The notes beneath the pieces were generated by a model. The model ran no database searches, had not been told where the DNA came from, and saw only the letters and a list, made by a program, of their open reading frames with translations. Below, piece after piece: positions 50,502 to 59,467 of a DNA stretch of 64,000 bases; within the stretch, counting starts at the first letter, position 1; every line of letters begins with the position of its first letter. The position numbers and the translations under genes are program-made. The DNA is from Pseudarthrobacter sp. NIBRBAC000502770 (lineage in GTDB: Bacteria; Actinomycetota; Actinomycetes; Actinomycetales; Micrococcaceae): the NCBI RefSeq assembly GCF_006517815.1, contig NZ_CP041198.1, positions 3,038,001-3,102,000 of the forward strand, read 5' to 3'.

Positions 50502-51707
50502 CTAACCACTCATACCCGGCGCATCCCCAAAGTCACGGATGGGAAGCCGTACGCCGTTTTGCAGGGCGGACTGGTGGGCCACGATGCCCGGGAGGGTGAA
50601 GCGGGCGGCCACCCACGCATTCACGGGCGGCAGTGTGCCGTCATTGACCGCCGTGACGAAGTCGTCCACCAGGAAATGGTGGCTTCCCTCGTGCCCGTTC
50701 GGTGCGCCGCGGAACTCCTCAGGCAACCGTCCGGCGTCGTGGACCGGGGCCAGTCCCGACACGAATGCGTCCCGGAGTTCCGGGGCCACGTTGGCCAGTG
50801 AGGGATCGTCCAGGGACATGCTGGGCCGGGTTTCCATCTGCTCGGAGATGTCGTGGACATTCTGTTTGTCCTGCCAGACGGTGACCCTGGCGAGCTGTTC
50901 AAAGCTTGCCTCCGTGCCAAAAAACCGGAAGCGCGATTCGCGGATGTGGGAGGGATAGCCCACGCGGCGCATCTCGTTGGTGCGCATCACGCCGCCGTCG
51001 TTCAGTTCAAAGAGCGCCGTGGCGTTGGAAAAGTCATTGCCGAACATGCTGACGTCCTTGTCGAATACCCCGTCGTCCCGCTGGTCCTTGACGCCCACGC
51101 AGCTGACGCTGACGGCGTGCGCCGGGATGGCCCCCAGCACCCCGCCGATCGCATGGGTGGGGTAGAGCATTGGCGGGTAGCTTGCCGTCTCCTTCCACCG
51201 CTCGCCCCCGCTGTACTGGTAGGCGTCATAAAAGCCGAGGTCCATGTCGTGGACGTAGTCGCCTTCGGAGTAGAAGACCCGGCCAAACCTGCCGGCCGCC
51301 TGCTGTTCGCGGGCATACACGGTGGCGGGGTTGTAGTAGCTGGTCTCACCCATCATGTACACCTTGCCGGTGTCCCGGACGGCCTGGATGATGCGGGCGA
51401 TCTCCTCTTCGGCAACCGCCATGGGCACGGCTGAGTAGACGTGCTTGCCGGCGCGGAGAGCACGCTCCACCAGGGGTCCGTGCGTCCAGCGCTGGGTGAA
51501 GACCGCCACGGCGTCGACGTCGGAGGCCAGAAGGGCGTCAAAGTCGGGCACGACGCCGGCAAGATCCAGCCTTCGGACCACGGATTCAGCCCGCTCCGGC
51601 AGCTCGTCCACAACATAGACCGCACTGACGCCGGGATGCAGGCTGAACAGGTGTGCGAACTGGCTGCCGAACTGGCCCGCGCCCACGATGCCGATGGAGA
51701 ACGTCAT
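50502..51707 (-). CDS. Gfo/Idh/MocA family oxidoreductase of the alpha-galactoside locus
   Basis: A 401-residue NAD(P)-dependent oxidoreductase. The Rossmann loop is IVGAGQFGSQFAHLF, followed by VYVVDEL, and the family Lys motif appears changed: where EKP is usual, SAVPMA follows GKHVY, so the conserved Glu-Lys-Pro is missing. The C-terminal domain has HAIGGVLGAIPAH and the tail HHFLVDDFVTAV. Enzymes of this family oxidise sugars at C1 or C3; loss of the EKP lysine may change the chemistry or cofactor use. The ATG follows GGAAGG. Divergent from the ABC importer genes, with two LacI-type dyads between. Confidence 0.8.
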   Translation of the reverse strand: MTFSIGIVGAGQFGSQFAHLFSLHPGVSAVYVVDELPERAESVVRRLDLAGVVPDFDALLASDVDAVAVFTQRWTHGPLVERALRAGKHVYSAVPMAVAEEEIARIIQAVRDTGKVYMMGETSYYNPATVYAREQQAAGRFGRVFYSEGDYVHDMDLGFYDAYQYSGGERWKETASYPPMLYPTHAIGGVLGAIPAHAVSVSCVGVKDQRDDGVFDKDVSMFGNDFSNATALFELNDGGVMRTNEMRRVGYPSHIRESRFRFFGTEASFEQLARVTVWQDKQNVHDISEQMETRPSMSLDDPSLANVAPELRDAFVSGLAPVHDAGRLPEEFRGAPNGHEGSHHFLVDDFVTAVNDGTLPPVNAWVAARFTLPGIVAHQSALQNGVRLPIRDFGDAPGMSG

Positions 51708-51749
51708 TGTTTGCCTTCCGATTGAAGTTTCTCCGAGTGTTTCACCCGC

Positions 51750-51765
51750 ATCTACTCGAGTCAAT
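51750..51765. promoter_or_regulatory. LacI-type operator 1 (ATCTACTCGAGTCAAT)
   Basis: Core ACTCGAGT is a perfect palindrome with central CG. It shares the nine bases ATCTACTCG with operator 2, about 78 bases away. Upstream of the leftward dehydrogenase gene. Confidence 0.5.
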
Positions 51766-51827
51766 ATCCAGTCACTGGCGTAATTGCCCTGGTTTTGAAA
51801 CATTGAAATAAGCCCTTGCCGTCCAAT

Positions 51828-51843
51828 ATCTACTCGTGTAGAT
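51828..51843. promoter_or_regulatory. LacI-type operator 2 (ATCTACTCGTGTAGAT)
   Basis: ATCTAC / GTAGAT arms pair perfectly around TCGT. It overlaps a weak -10-like TATCTA (51827-51832) that lies 18 bases after TTGAAA (51803-51808), a plausible promoter for the ABC genes. Confidence 0.6.
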
Positions 51844-51889
51844 TTCTTTCCAGCCTGTTACTTCCATCACACTCAGGAAAGGGTCGACG

Positions 51890-52822
51890 ATGACCACCCT
51901 TACCAGGAACGCCAGCCCGGCAGTGCACGCAGCGCACCGGCCGCTGAAGCGCCGGGGACAGAGCGACCTGAAGATCGCATTGTTCTTCATAGCCCCGGCG
52001 ATGATCGGATTTATCGTTTTCTACCTGGTGCCCACCCTGCGGGGCATCTACCTCAGCTTCACCGAATACAGCATCCTCGGCGACCCGACGTGGATCGGCA
52101 GCGCCAACTACGAGGCCATCGCCAAGGACCCCCTGTTCTGGAATGCGCTGGCAGTCACCGGGCAGTACGTCCTGATCAACATCCTCCTCCAGACCACGCT
52201 CGCGCTGGGTCTTGCGCTGCTGATGCACCGGGTAGCCAAATCAACCGTGATCCGCGGCGCGCTCCTGCTGCCGTACCTGATGGCGAACGTGATCGCCGCC
52301 CTCCTCTGGTTCTGGCTCCTGGACTACCAGATCGGCATCGTCAACTACTTCATCGATGCCATCGGCCTGCCCAAGGTGGCATTCTTCGGCAGCGAGGAAT
52401 GGGCCATCCCCACCCAGGCCCTCATCAACACCTGGCGGCACATGGGCTACACCGCCCTGCTGTTGTTCGCCGGCCTGCAGGCCATTCCCAGCCACGTCTA
52501 CGAGGTGGCCAACCTGGACGGCGCCTCGCCCTGGCAAACATTCCGCAAGATCACCATGCCGCTGCTGCGGCCGGTGCTCGCGTTGGTCCTGATTGTCACC
52601 GTCATCGGTTCCTTCCAGGTGTTCGACACCGTTGCCGTCACCACCCTGGGCGGACCCGTCAATGCCAGCCGGGTGCTGCAGTTCTACATCTACCAAAAGG
52701 CCTTCACGGAATCGGACTTCGGCTACGGCTCCGCCCTGGCGGTCATCCTCTTCGTCATCCTCGCCCTGGTGGCCTTCATCCAGATGAAGTTCCTCAAGGG
52801 CAACGAATCAGACCTGGATTAA
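51890..52822 (+). CDS. ABC sugar importer permease (MalF type)
   Basis: A 310-residue membrane permease with six predicted helices, beginning LKIALFFIAPAMIGFIVFYL. The cytoplasmic loop that docks the ATPase is YEVANLDGASPWQTFRKITM. The first gene of a rightward operon of permease, permease and binding protein, then alpha-galactosidase. No ATPase gene is included; carbohydrate importers of this class usually share MsmK-like ATPases. The ATG follows AGGAAAGGG. Confidence 0.9.
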   Translation: MTTLTRNASPAVHAAHRPLKRRGQSDLKIALFFIAPAMIGFIVFYLVPTLRGIYLSFTEYSILGDPTWIGSANYEAIAKDPLFWNALAVTGQYVLINILLQTTLALGLALLMHRVAKSTVIRGALLLPYLMANVIAALLWFWLLDYQIGIVNYFIDAIGLPKVAFFGSEEWAIPTQALINTWRHMGYTALLLFAGLQAIPSHVYEVANLDGASPWQTFRKITMPLLRPVLALVLIVTVIGSFQVFDTVAVTTLGGPVNASRVLQFYIYQKAFTESDFGYGSALAVILFVILALVAFIQMKFLKGNESDLD

Positions 52823-52832
52823 GGACACTTCC

Positions 52833-53756
52833 ATGACCACCGCAAAAGTCTCCGCACCCGCCCGGCCCGCCACCCGCCGTCGCCCGTTCAACTGGCGCCG
52901 CACCGCCGCCTGGTTCCTTGTGGCCATCGCTGTGGCCGTCTCGGTCCTCCCGTTCTACTGGATCCTCCGGACGGCACTGTCAACCAACGGGGCCTTGGCC
53001 GGCAACGCCACCAACCTGCTGCCCGCAGAATTCAGCCTGGGCGCATTCCAGCGCGTCTTCGGCCTGCAGTCCCCCGAAGACGCAGTGGCCCAGGGCGGAT
53101 CCGGCGCGCAAATCGACTTCTGGATCTACCTGCGCAACTCCGTGCTCTTTGCCTCCATCACCACCACCGGGGCCGTGTTCTTCAGCGCCATGGCGGCGTA
53201 CGCTTTCGCCCGGCTTCGCTGGCGGGGACGGAACGCCGTTTTTAGCCTCTTCCTGGCCACCATGATGGTGCCGCCGATCTTCACCGCGCTGCCCAACTTC
53301 CTCCTGATCAAGAACCTGGGCCTGCTGAACACGATGGTTGGCCTGGTGCTGCCCTATATCTTCATGACCCCCTTCGCCATCTTCTTCCTCCGCCAGTTCT
53401 TCCTGAACATGTCCCGCGAAGTCGAAGAAGCAGCAATGCTCGACGGCGCCAAGCACCTGAGGATCTTCTTCCAGATCATCCTGCCTAACGCCGCAGCCCC
53501 GCTCGCCACCCTGGCGCTGCTCACCTTCATCGGCCAGTGGAATGAATACTTCTGGCCTCTGCTGGTGGGCCAAGACGAATCCGTCCGCGTCCTCACCGTC
53601 GGCCTGGGCGTCTTCAAGTCCCAGTCGCCCCAAGGTGCACCGGACTGGTCCGGGCTCATGGCCGCAACCTTGGTCTCGGCCCTGCCGGTCCTGATCCTGT
53701 TCGCCGCCTTTGGAAAGAAGATCGTCAACTCCATCGGCTTCTCCGGCATCAAGTAG
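52833..53756 (+). CDS. ABC sugar importer permease (MalG type)
   Basis: A 307-residue permease. The N-terminus is AAWFLVAIAVAVSVLPFYWI, and the ATPase-docking loop is EEAAMLDGAKHLRIFFQIIL. It carries an insert around residues 70-95 (VFGLQSPEDAVAQGGSG) outside the membrane. The ATG is ten bases after the MalF-type stop and follows AAGGAC. Pairs with the upstream permease. Confidence 0.9.
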   Translation: MTTAKVSAPARPATRRRPFNWRRTAAWFLVAIAVAVSVLPFYWILRTALSTNGALAGNATNLLPAEFSLGAFQRVFGLQSPEDAVAQGGSGAQIDFWIYLRNSVLFASITTTGAVFFSAMAAYAFARLRWRGRNAVFSLFLATMMVPPIFTALPNFLLIKNLGLLNTMVGLVLPYIFMTPFAIFFLRQFFLNMSREVEEAAMLDGAKHLRIFFQIILPNAAAPLATLALLTFIGQWNEYFWPLLVGQDESVRVLTVGLGVFKSQSPQGAPDWSGLMAATLVSALPVLILFAAFGKKIVNSIGFSGIK

Positions 53757-53806
53757 GACCCCTCCCCTCGTAATTCCCCCCTCCCGGCGCGCGCCATGGC
53801 GGCGTG

Positions 53807-53837
53807 CCCTGAAGCACACCCTGAAGCACACCCTGAA
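53807..53837 (+). repeat. Tandem 12-base repeats in the leader of the binding-protein gene
   Basis: CCCTGAAGCACA occurs twice in tandem (53807-53818, 53819-53830) and a third partial copy CCCTGAA (53831-53837) runs into AGGA, forming the ribosome-binding site. Repeat-number change here would move or copy the upstream spacing. Confidence 0.7.
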
Positions 53838-53846
53838 AGGACCCCC

Positions 53847-55190
53847 ATGAACAAGAAGAAAGCACTCGGTTCCCTCGCTGCAGCCGCGGCCGCCGTCCTG
53901 GCACTCTCCGCCTGCGGAAGCGGTGGCTCCGCCGAAGCCGGCAAGGGCGAAATCAATTACTGGCTCTGGGACGCCAACCAGCTCCCGGCCTACAAACAGT
54001 GCGCCGACGACTTCCATAAGGCCAACCCGGACATCACTGTCAAGGTCACCCAGCGCGGCTGGGACGATTATTGGGGCACCCTGACCAACGGTTTCGTGGC
54101 AGGCACCGCCCCGGACGTCTTCACCGACCACCTTGGCAAGTACCCGGAATTCATCAAGAACAAGCAGCTGCTCGCCCTGGATGACGCGGTCAAGAAGGAC
54201 AACATCGACACCGGGATCTACAACTCCGGCCTGGCGGACCTCTGGGTGGGCCAGGACGGCAAGCGCTACGGACTTCCCAAGGACTGGGACACCATCGCGC
54301 TGTTCTACAACACCAAACTTGCCGCGGACGCCGGCGTCACCCCGGAGCAGATGGCCAACCTGACGTGGAATCCCCAGGACGGCGGTTCGTACGAAAAGAC
54401 CATCGCCCACCTGACCGTGGACAAGAACGGCAAGCGCGGCGACGAGCCCGGCTTCGACAAGAACAACGTTGCCGTCTACGGGCTCGGCCTCAATGGGTCC
54501 GGTTCCGGCCAGGGCCAGACCGAATGGAGCTACCTGACCGGCACCACCGGCTGGACGCACACGGACAAGAACCCGTGGGGCAAGCACTTCAACTACGACG
54601 ACCCCAAGTTCCAGGAAAGCATCGACTGGTTCGCCGGGCTGGTGGAGAAGGGCTACATGCCCAAGCTCGAAACCACGGTGGGCGCCAGCATGGCCGATAC
54701 GTTCGCCGCCGGCAAGTCCGTCATCAACGCCAACGGCTCCTGGATGATCGGCCAGTACACCGGCTACAAGGACGTCAAGGTGGGCATCGCCCCCACCCCG
54801 GTGGGTGTCAACGGCAAGCGCGCCAGCATGTACAACGGCCTGGCGGACTCCATCTACGCCGGCACCAAGAAGCCCGAGGCCGCCATCAAGTGGGTCGAAT
54901 ACCTCGGCTCCGCCGCCTGCCAGGACGTGGTGGCTTCCAAGGCGGTCGTCTTCCCTGCCATCAAGACCTCCGCAGACAAGGCCGTGGAAGCCTTCAAGGC
55001 CAAGGGCGTGGACGTCACCCCCTTCAGCCAGCAGGTCAAGGACGGCACCACGTTCCTCTACCCGATCGCTGACAACGCCGCGAAGGTTGACGGCATCATG
55101 AAGCCGGCCATGGACTCCGTGGTCTCCGGCAAATCCAAGGCCAGCTCCCTGACGGCCGCCAACGACCAGGTCAACGCCCTCTTCAAGTAA
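53847..55190 (+). CDS. ABC sugar-binding lipoprotein of the alpha-galactoside locus
   Basis: A 447-residue family 1 solute-binding protein. The signal peptide is KKKALGSLAAAAAAVLAL with lipobox LSAC (Cys23). Mature motifs are EINYWLWDANQLPAYKQCA, TAPDVFTDHLGKYPEFI, YGLPKDWDTIALFYNTKL and NGSWMIGQYTGYKD. Aromatic residues are frequent near the presumed cleft, as expected for sugar stacking. It supplies substrate to the two permeases upstream and is separated from the alpha-galactosidase by strong hairpins. Likely ligand: raffinose-type or other alpha-galactosides, inferred from the enzyme gene. Confidence 0.92.
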   Translation: MNKKKALGSLAAAAAAVLALSACGSGGSAEAGKGEINYWLWDANQLPAYKQCADDFHKANPDITVKVTQRGWDDYWGTLTNGFVAGTAPDVFTDHLGKYPEFIKNKQLLALDDAVKKDNIDTGIYNSGLADLWVGQDGKRYGLPKDWDTIALFYNTKLAADAGVTPEQMANLTWNPQDGGSYEKTIAHLTVDKNGKRGDEPGFDKNNVAVYGLGLNGSGSGQGQTEWSYLTGTTGWTHTDKNPWGKHFNYDDPKFQESIDWFAGLVEKGYMPKLETTVGASMADTFAAGKSVINANGSWMIGQYTGYKDVKVGIAPTPVGVNGKRASMYNGLADSIYAGTKKPEAAIKWVEYLGSAACQDVVASKAVVFPAIKTSADKAVEAFKAKGVDVTPFSQQVKDGTTFLYPIADNAAKVDGIMKPAMDSVVSGKSKASSLTAANDQVNALFK

Positions 55191-55199
55191 CCCCCGCAC

Positions 55200-55225
55200 G
55201 TGGCTGCGTATGTGGTCGCAGCCAC
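55200..55225 (+). terminator. First hairpin after binding-protein gene
   Basis: GTGGCTGCG / CGCAGCCAC, nine perfect pairs with an eight-base loop, ten bases after the stop. No T run. Confidence 0.5.
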
Positions 55226-55227
55226 CC

Positions 55228-55271
55228 GGCCGGGTGCCGCCGTCCCCTCCTCGCGGCGGCGGCACCCGGCC
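55228..55271 (+). terminator. Second, very strong hairpin after binding-protein gene
   Basis: GGCCGGGTGCCGCCG / CGGCGGCACCCGGCC, 15 perfect GC-rich pairs, 14-base loop, just downstream of the first hairpin. It may protect the 3' end of the binding-protein message so that it is more abundant than the alpha-galactosidase message, and may partly end transcription. Confidence 0.6.
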
Positions 55272-55341
55272 TCCCCCTCCCGTGATTTTCCTTTTGCGGG
55301 TTAGCGACGACGCAATTCCTGAATAAGAAAGAGATTTCCCT

Positions 55342-57534
55342 ATGGATCCCTTGCACCTCCGTTCCGCCGGCACCAGCCTGGTGATCAGCTTCGACAGCGG
55401 AGAGGCCGAAGTCATCCACTGGGGCGCCGAGCTGGGCGCAGACCTGCCGGACCTGGCCATCCTCGCGGCTGCGGTGCCGCCCTCGTCGATCGACGTCCGC
55501 GTTCCCGCGGGCCTCCTCCCCCAGGCTTCCTCGGCCTGGCGCGGGCGCCCGGCCCTGCGTGGCCACAGGATCACGGACAGCGGCGCCGGCCTTGACTTCT
55601 CCTCCCGCCTCCGCGTCACCTCCGTCAGCACCGAAGGATCCTGCGCCACCATCGTGCAGGCCGACGGCGACACGGGCCTGAGCGTCGCAACGTCCCTGGC
55701 GCTTCATGCGGGCGGCCTGCTGGAACTGCGCCACACCATCACCAATGAGGGAACCACGCCTTTCCAGGTGGACGAGCTGGCGACCATCCTGCCCGTGGCA
55801 CCGGACGCCGTCGAACTCCTTGACCTGACCGGTCGCTGGTGCCGCGAGCGGCACCCCCAGCGCCGCCCCATCCAGCAAGGGACATGGGTTCGCACCGGCC
55901 GGCACGGCCGCACTGGCCACGACTCCTCCCTGCTGTTCGCCGCCGGCACCAAGGGCTTCGGCAACCGGCGCGGCAGGGTGTGGGCCACCCACCTGGCCTG
56001 GAGTGGCAACCATGAACAGTTCGCCGACACCATCGGCGACGGCCGGACCATGATCGGCGGTTCCGAGCTGCTGGGCCCCGCCGAAGTCATCCTGGACCCT
56101 GGCGCCCACTACACCACCCCCGCGTTGTTCGCCGCCTACTCCGACCGCGGCCTGGACGGCATTACCGAGGCGTTCTACAGCTGGTTCCGCTCCCGGCCCC
56201 ACCACGTCCTGCCCGCCGCGTCCACCGGCCTGCCCGCAGGCAAGCCGCGGCCCGTCGTCCTCAACGTCTGGGAGGCCGTCTACTTCAACCACAACCTGGA
56301 CATCCTGACCGAACTGGCGGAATCGGCCGCCGACCTTGGCGTGGAGCGCTTCGTGCTCGACGACGGCTGGTTCCGCGGCCGCCGGGACGACCACGCAGGT
56401 TTGGGCGACTGGTACGTGGACGAAACCCTGTGGCCCGACGGCCTGGCCCCCCTCATCGACGCTGTCACCTCCCGCGGCATGGAGTTCGGGCTGTGGGTGG
56501 AACCGGAGATGGTCAACCTTGACTCGGACATCGCCCGTGCCCACCCTGACTGGATCGTGGGCCCGTCGGCAAAGGCACACAAGGACGGCGGCCGGCTGCC
56601 CCTGGAATGGCGCAACCAGCACGTCATCGACCTGGTGAACCCCGACGCATGGCAGTACATCTACGACCGGATCGACGCGCTCCTGTCCGGAAGCAACATC
56701 AGCTACCTGAAGTGGGACCAGAACCGCGACCTCGTGGAACACGGCCACGCCGGCGCCCCTTCCGTCCACGCGCAGACCCTCGCCGCGTACCGGTTGTTCG
56801 ACGAGCTCCGCAAGGCACACCCCGGCGTCGAGATTGAAAGCTGCTCCTCCGGCGGCGCGCGCGTGGACCTGGGCATCCTGGAGCGGACGGACCGGATCTG
56901 GGCCTCGGACTGCAACGACGCGCTGGAACGGCAGGCCATCCAGCGCTGGACCGGCGCGGTGGTCCCGCCCGAGCTGGTGGGCAGCCACATCGGTCCCACC
57001 ACGTCGCACACCACCGCCCGCACGCACGACCTGTCCTTCCGGGCCATCACCGCCCTGTTCGGCCACTTTGGCATGGAGTGGGACGTCCGGAGCGTCCAGG
57101 GCAAGGAGCGCGACGAACTTCGGCGCGTCGTGGGCCTGTACAAGGAACACCGGGACCTGATCCACAGCGGCCGCCGGGTCCACGCGGACGTCGCCGATGA
57201 TGCCTTCCTGCTGCACGGCGTGGTGGCGGACGGGTCCATCGCGGACAGCACGACGGCGGCCCTGTTCGCCGTTGTGGGCACGCGCACCTCTGCCGCGGAG
57301 CAGCCCGGACGCATGGGCCTCCCCGGCCTGGCGCCGGAGCGGAATTACCGGGTTGAGGTCCTCGCCCCCGTCCAGGAGGACGCCGACTACGCGCACACCT
57401 TCACCCAGGCGCAACCGCCGGCGTGGCTTGCCGGCGGAGCCGTTGCCAACGGCCGTTTCCTGGCGGAGGTAGGGCTGCCGATGCCGGTGCTGAACCCCGA
57501 GCATGCCCTGCTGCTGAAGGCGACGGCCCTCTAA
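55342..57534 (+). CDS. Alpha-galactosidase (GH36)
   Basis: A 730-residue glycoside hydrolase that removes terminal alpha-galactose, for example from raffinose or melibiose. The N-terminal beta-sandwich (about 1-310) is followed by the catalytic barrel: [14 protein letters not shown], nucleophile Asp459 in [21 protein letters not shown] and acid/base Asp523 in IWASDCND. No signal peptide, so it works in the cytoplasm after import by the upstream ABC system. The ATG at 55342 has only a weak purine-rich upstream stretch (AAGAAAGAGA). Length and motifs match the family. Confidence 0.95.
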   Translation: MDPLHLRSAGTSLVISFDSGEAEVIHWGAELGADLPDLAILAAAVPPSSIDVRVPAGLLPQASSAWRGRPALRGHRITDSGAGLDFSSRLRVTSVSTEGSCATIVQADGDTGLSVATSLALHAGGLLELRHTITNEGTTPFQVDELATILPVAPDAVELLDLTGRWCRERHPQRRPIQQGTWVRTGRHGRTGHDSSLLFAAGTKGFGNRRGRVWATHLAWSGNHEQFADTIGDGRTMIGGSELLGPAEVILDPGAHYTTPALFAAYSDRGLDGITEAFYSWFRSRPHHVLPAASTGLPAGKPRPVVLNVWEAVYFNHNLDILTELAESAADLGVERFVLDDGWFRGRRDDHAGLGDWYVDETLWPDGLAPLIDAVTSRGMEFGLWVEPEMVNLDSDIARAHPDWIVGPSAKAHKDGGRLPLEWRNQHVIDLVNPDAWQYIYDRIDALLSGSNISYLKWDQNRDLVEHGHAGAPSVHAQTLAAYRLFDELRKAHPGVEIESCSSGGARVDLGILERTDRIWASDCNDALERQAIQRWTGAVVPPELVGSHIGPTTSHTTARTHDLSFRAITALFGHFGMEWDVRSVQGKERDELRRVVGLYKEHRDLIHSGRRVHADVADDAFLLHGVVADGSIADSTTAALFAVVGTRTSAAEQPGRMGLPGLAPERNYRVEVLAPVQEDADYAHTFTQAQPPAWLAGGAVANGRFLAEVGLPMPVLNPEHALLLKATAL

Positions 57535-57548
57535 ACAGCCATTGGCCC

Positions 57549-57586
57549 GCCCGCCGCGCATCCGGACGTAAGAATGCGCGGCGGGC
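57549..57586 (+). terminator. Hairpin after alpha-galactosidase gene
   Basis: GCCCGCCGCGCAT / ATGCGCGGCGGGC, 13 perfect pairs with a 12-base loop, starting 14 bases after the stop. Confidence 0.65.
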
Positions 57587-57611
57587 TGCGCCAACCGATA
57601 GATTTGCAGGC

Positions 57612-58076
57612 ATGACTGAAGCCTCCTCCACTGTCGAAGCCGGCCGCGGCACCATCCTGGTCATGAATGGCCCCAACCTGAACCTGCTGGGTACGCGGGA
57701 GCCGGAAAAGTACGGCACCTCCACCCTTGCCGACGTCGAACAGCTGGCTGCGGCCACCGGGCAGGACCACGGATTCGCCGTGGAGTGCGTCCAGTCCAAC
57801 CATGAAGGCGTCCTGCTGGACGCCATCCACGCAGCACGCGGCACCGCCGTGGGAATCGTCCTGAACGCGGGCGCCTTCACGCACACCTCCGTGGCACTTC
57901 GTGACGCCCTGGCAGCCGTGCAGCTTCCCGCCGTCGAGGTCCACATCACCAACGTGCACCAGCGGGAGGAATTCCGGCACCACTCCTACCTGTCCCCGGT
58001 CTGCGCGGCAGTGATTGTGGGTGCGGGAGTGTTTGGCTACAAGCTCGCCATCGACTACCTGGCGGAGGTCCTGTAG
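57612..58076 (+). CDS. aroQ: Type II 3-dehydroquinate dehydratase
   Basis: A 154-residue enzyme that dehydrates 3-dehydroquinate to 3-dehydroshikimate. Motifs are [18 protein letters not shown] with Arg29 and catalytic Tyr34, [19 protein letters not shown], and [17 protein letters not shown] with catalytic His111. The length equals the family norm. It stands alone, not with other shikimate genes, between the alpha-galactosidase operon and marP, so it could serve aromatic biosynthesis or quinate breakdown. The ATG at 57612 follows GCAGG; the stop is ten bases before the convergent marP stop. Confidence 0.94.
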   Translation: MTEASSTVEAGRGTILVMNGPNLNLLGTREPEKYGTSTLADVEQLAAATGQDHGFAVECVQSNHEGVLLDAIHAARGTAVGIVLNAGAFTHTSVALRDALAAVQLPAVEVHITNVHQREEFRHHSYLSPVCAAVIVGAGVFGYKLAIDYLAEVL

Positions 58077-58086
58077 CCGGAACAGG

Positions 58087-59271
58087 CTACTTCTTGATGC
58101 ACTGCCCCGAGGAAACCGGCGAGGACAGCGACGGCGCCTGCTCGGCTACCGGGTCCAGGTCACCCATGGTGATGGCGAACCCCACCTCGGCGTCCGAGGT
58201 TGCCTTGGCGAAGACCACCCCTGCCACCTGGCCGTCCGTGGTAAGCAGCGGGCCCCCCGAATTTCCCGGCTGGACGTCACCGGCAAGGCGGTAGATGTCC
58301 TCCGGGGAGGGATTGTTGCCGTAGATGTCGGGAACCAGGACGGTGGCAATGTCCTGGACGGTGGCCGGCTTGGACTGGAACGGGCCGCCGTGCGGGTACC
58401 CGGCGAACGCGGCCTGGCTTCCGCCGGGCAGGTCGCGGCTCAACTGCAGCGGCTGCGAGGGCAGGTTGTCCACGGCCAGGACCGCAAGGTCGCGACGCGT
58501 GTCGAAGTAGACCACCCTGCCGGGCATCGCGCCGCCGTCGGGCATTTCCACCACCGGCTGCGACACGCCGGCCACCACGTGCGCGTTGGTGACCACGCGG
58601 TCCTCTGAGACGACGAACCCGCTGCCGGTCTGGTTCTGACCGCACTCATAGGCAGTGCCGGCGATCCTCAGGACGGACTGGGCAGCCTTGTTAAGCGCCG
58701 GTGTGTTCGTGCTGGTGTTCGGCACCTGGACTGCCTGGCCCTGGTCGAGCCCTTCCAGCAAGGTGGGGATGCCATTGCCGATCACCGTGGACCGCAGCTC
58801 CGCCATGGTGGCCTTGACCGGCGTGGGCGTCAACCCGTCGATGAAGCGGATTACCTTGGATTCGGCCAACTGCTGGGACACAACGGGCACGCCGAGTGAA
58901 CTGACGCTGAAGGCCAGCATTGACATCACCAGGGCGGAGACCACAAGGTTCAGCGCCCCGCCCACCAGCCGGTCCACCGCCCGCAGCGGCCGGATCCGCA
59001 CCACGCCGCGAAGCTGGCGCCCCACCATGGTTCCCAGGCCGTGCCCCAGCGCCATCAGGACGACGGCGGCAGCGATGATGGCGGTGAGCCTCCACCCCGA
59101 GTCCTCAACGAAAGTGCTGACCAGGGGGACGGCAAAGAACGCGGCGATGGCGCCGGCGGCAAAGCCCACAAGGCCGCCGACAGTGACCAGGAACCCATTG
59201 CGGAGGCCGTAGATCAGGTATGACAGCAGCGCCAGGATCAGGACAATGTCCAGGACAGTCAGGCCGACCAC
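58087..59271 (-). CDS. marP: MarP-type membrane-anchored serine protease (CvpA-trypsin fusion)
   Basis: A 394-residue protein with an N-terminal CvpA/colicin-V-like region of four membrane segments (about residues 5-130) and a periplasm-facing trypsin-like domain. The triad is His231 (TNAHVV), Asp261 (RRDLAVL) and Ser338 (GNSGGP). Cys210 and Cys391 can form the disulfide known for mycobacterial MarP. MarP is needed for acid tolerance and cell-wall processing in mycobacteria. The start is GTG at 59271 with AAGGAG six bases upstream. Divergent from crp. Confidence 0.9.
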   Translation of the reverse strand: MVGLTVLDIVLILALLSYLIYGLRNGFLVTVGGLVGFAAGAIAAFFAVPLVSTFVEDSGWRLTAIIAAAVVLMALGHGLGTMVGRQLRGVVRIRPLRAVDRLVGGALNLVVSALVMSMLAFSVSSLGVPVVSQQLAESKVIRFIDGLTPTPVKATMAELRSTVIGNGIPTLLEGLDQGQAVQVPNTSTNTPALNKAAQSVLRIAGTAYECGQNQTGSGFVVSEDRVVTNAHVVAGVSQPVVEMPDGGAMPGRVVYFDTRRDLAVLAVDNLPSQPLQLSRDLPGGSQAAFAGYPHGGPFQSKPATVQDIATVLVPDIYGNNPSPEDIYRLAGDVQPGNSGGPLLTTDGQVAGVVFAKATSDAEVGFAITMGDLDPVAEQAPSLSSPVSSGQCIKK

Positions 59272-59467
59272 AAAGGCTCCTTATTTACAGTTGAACCCCC
59301 ATTCTAGTGGCGGACGCTGACAATCTTCTGTGGGCTGCCGCGGCCTGCGGAAGGCCGGCTGCGGGCGGCCTGCCCGTGTTTCCCATGCCAAGTTCGTCAC
59401 AGAACCTTGAAAATTCTGAAACAATGGCAAAAGCGCCCACAGCCGATACTTTTACTCAGGAGATTTC

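Noticed and set aside
52980..55673. 897-codon antisense frame across permease and binding-protein genes
   Set aside because: It is the mirror of three real genes, His/Gly/Val-rich, with no motif, and crosses gene boundaries.
55183..57594. 803-codon antisense frame across the alpha-galactosidase gene
   Set aside because: GH36 catalytic motifs are on the plus strand; the antisense sequence is low-complexity.
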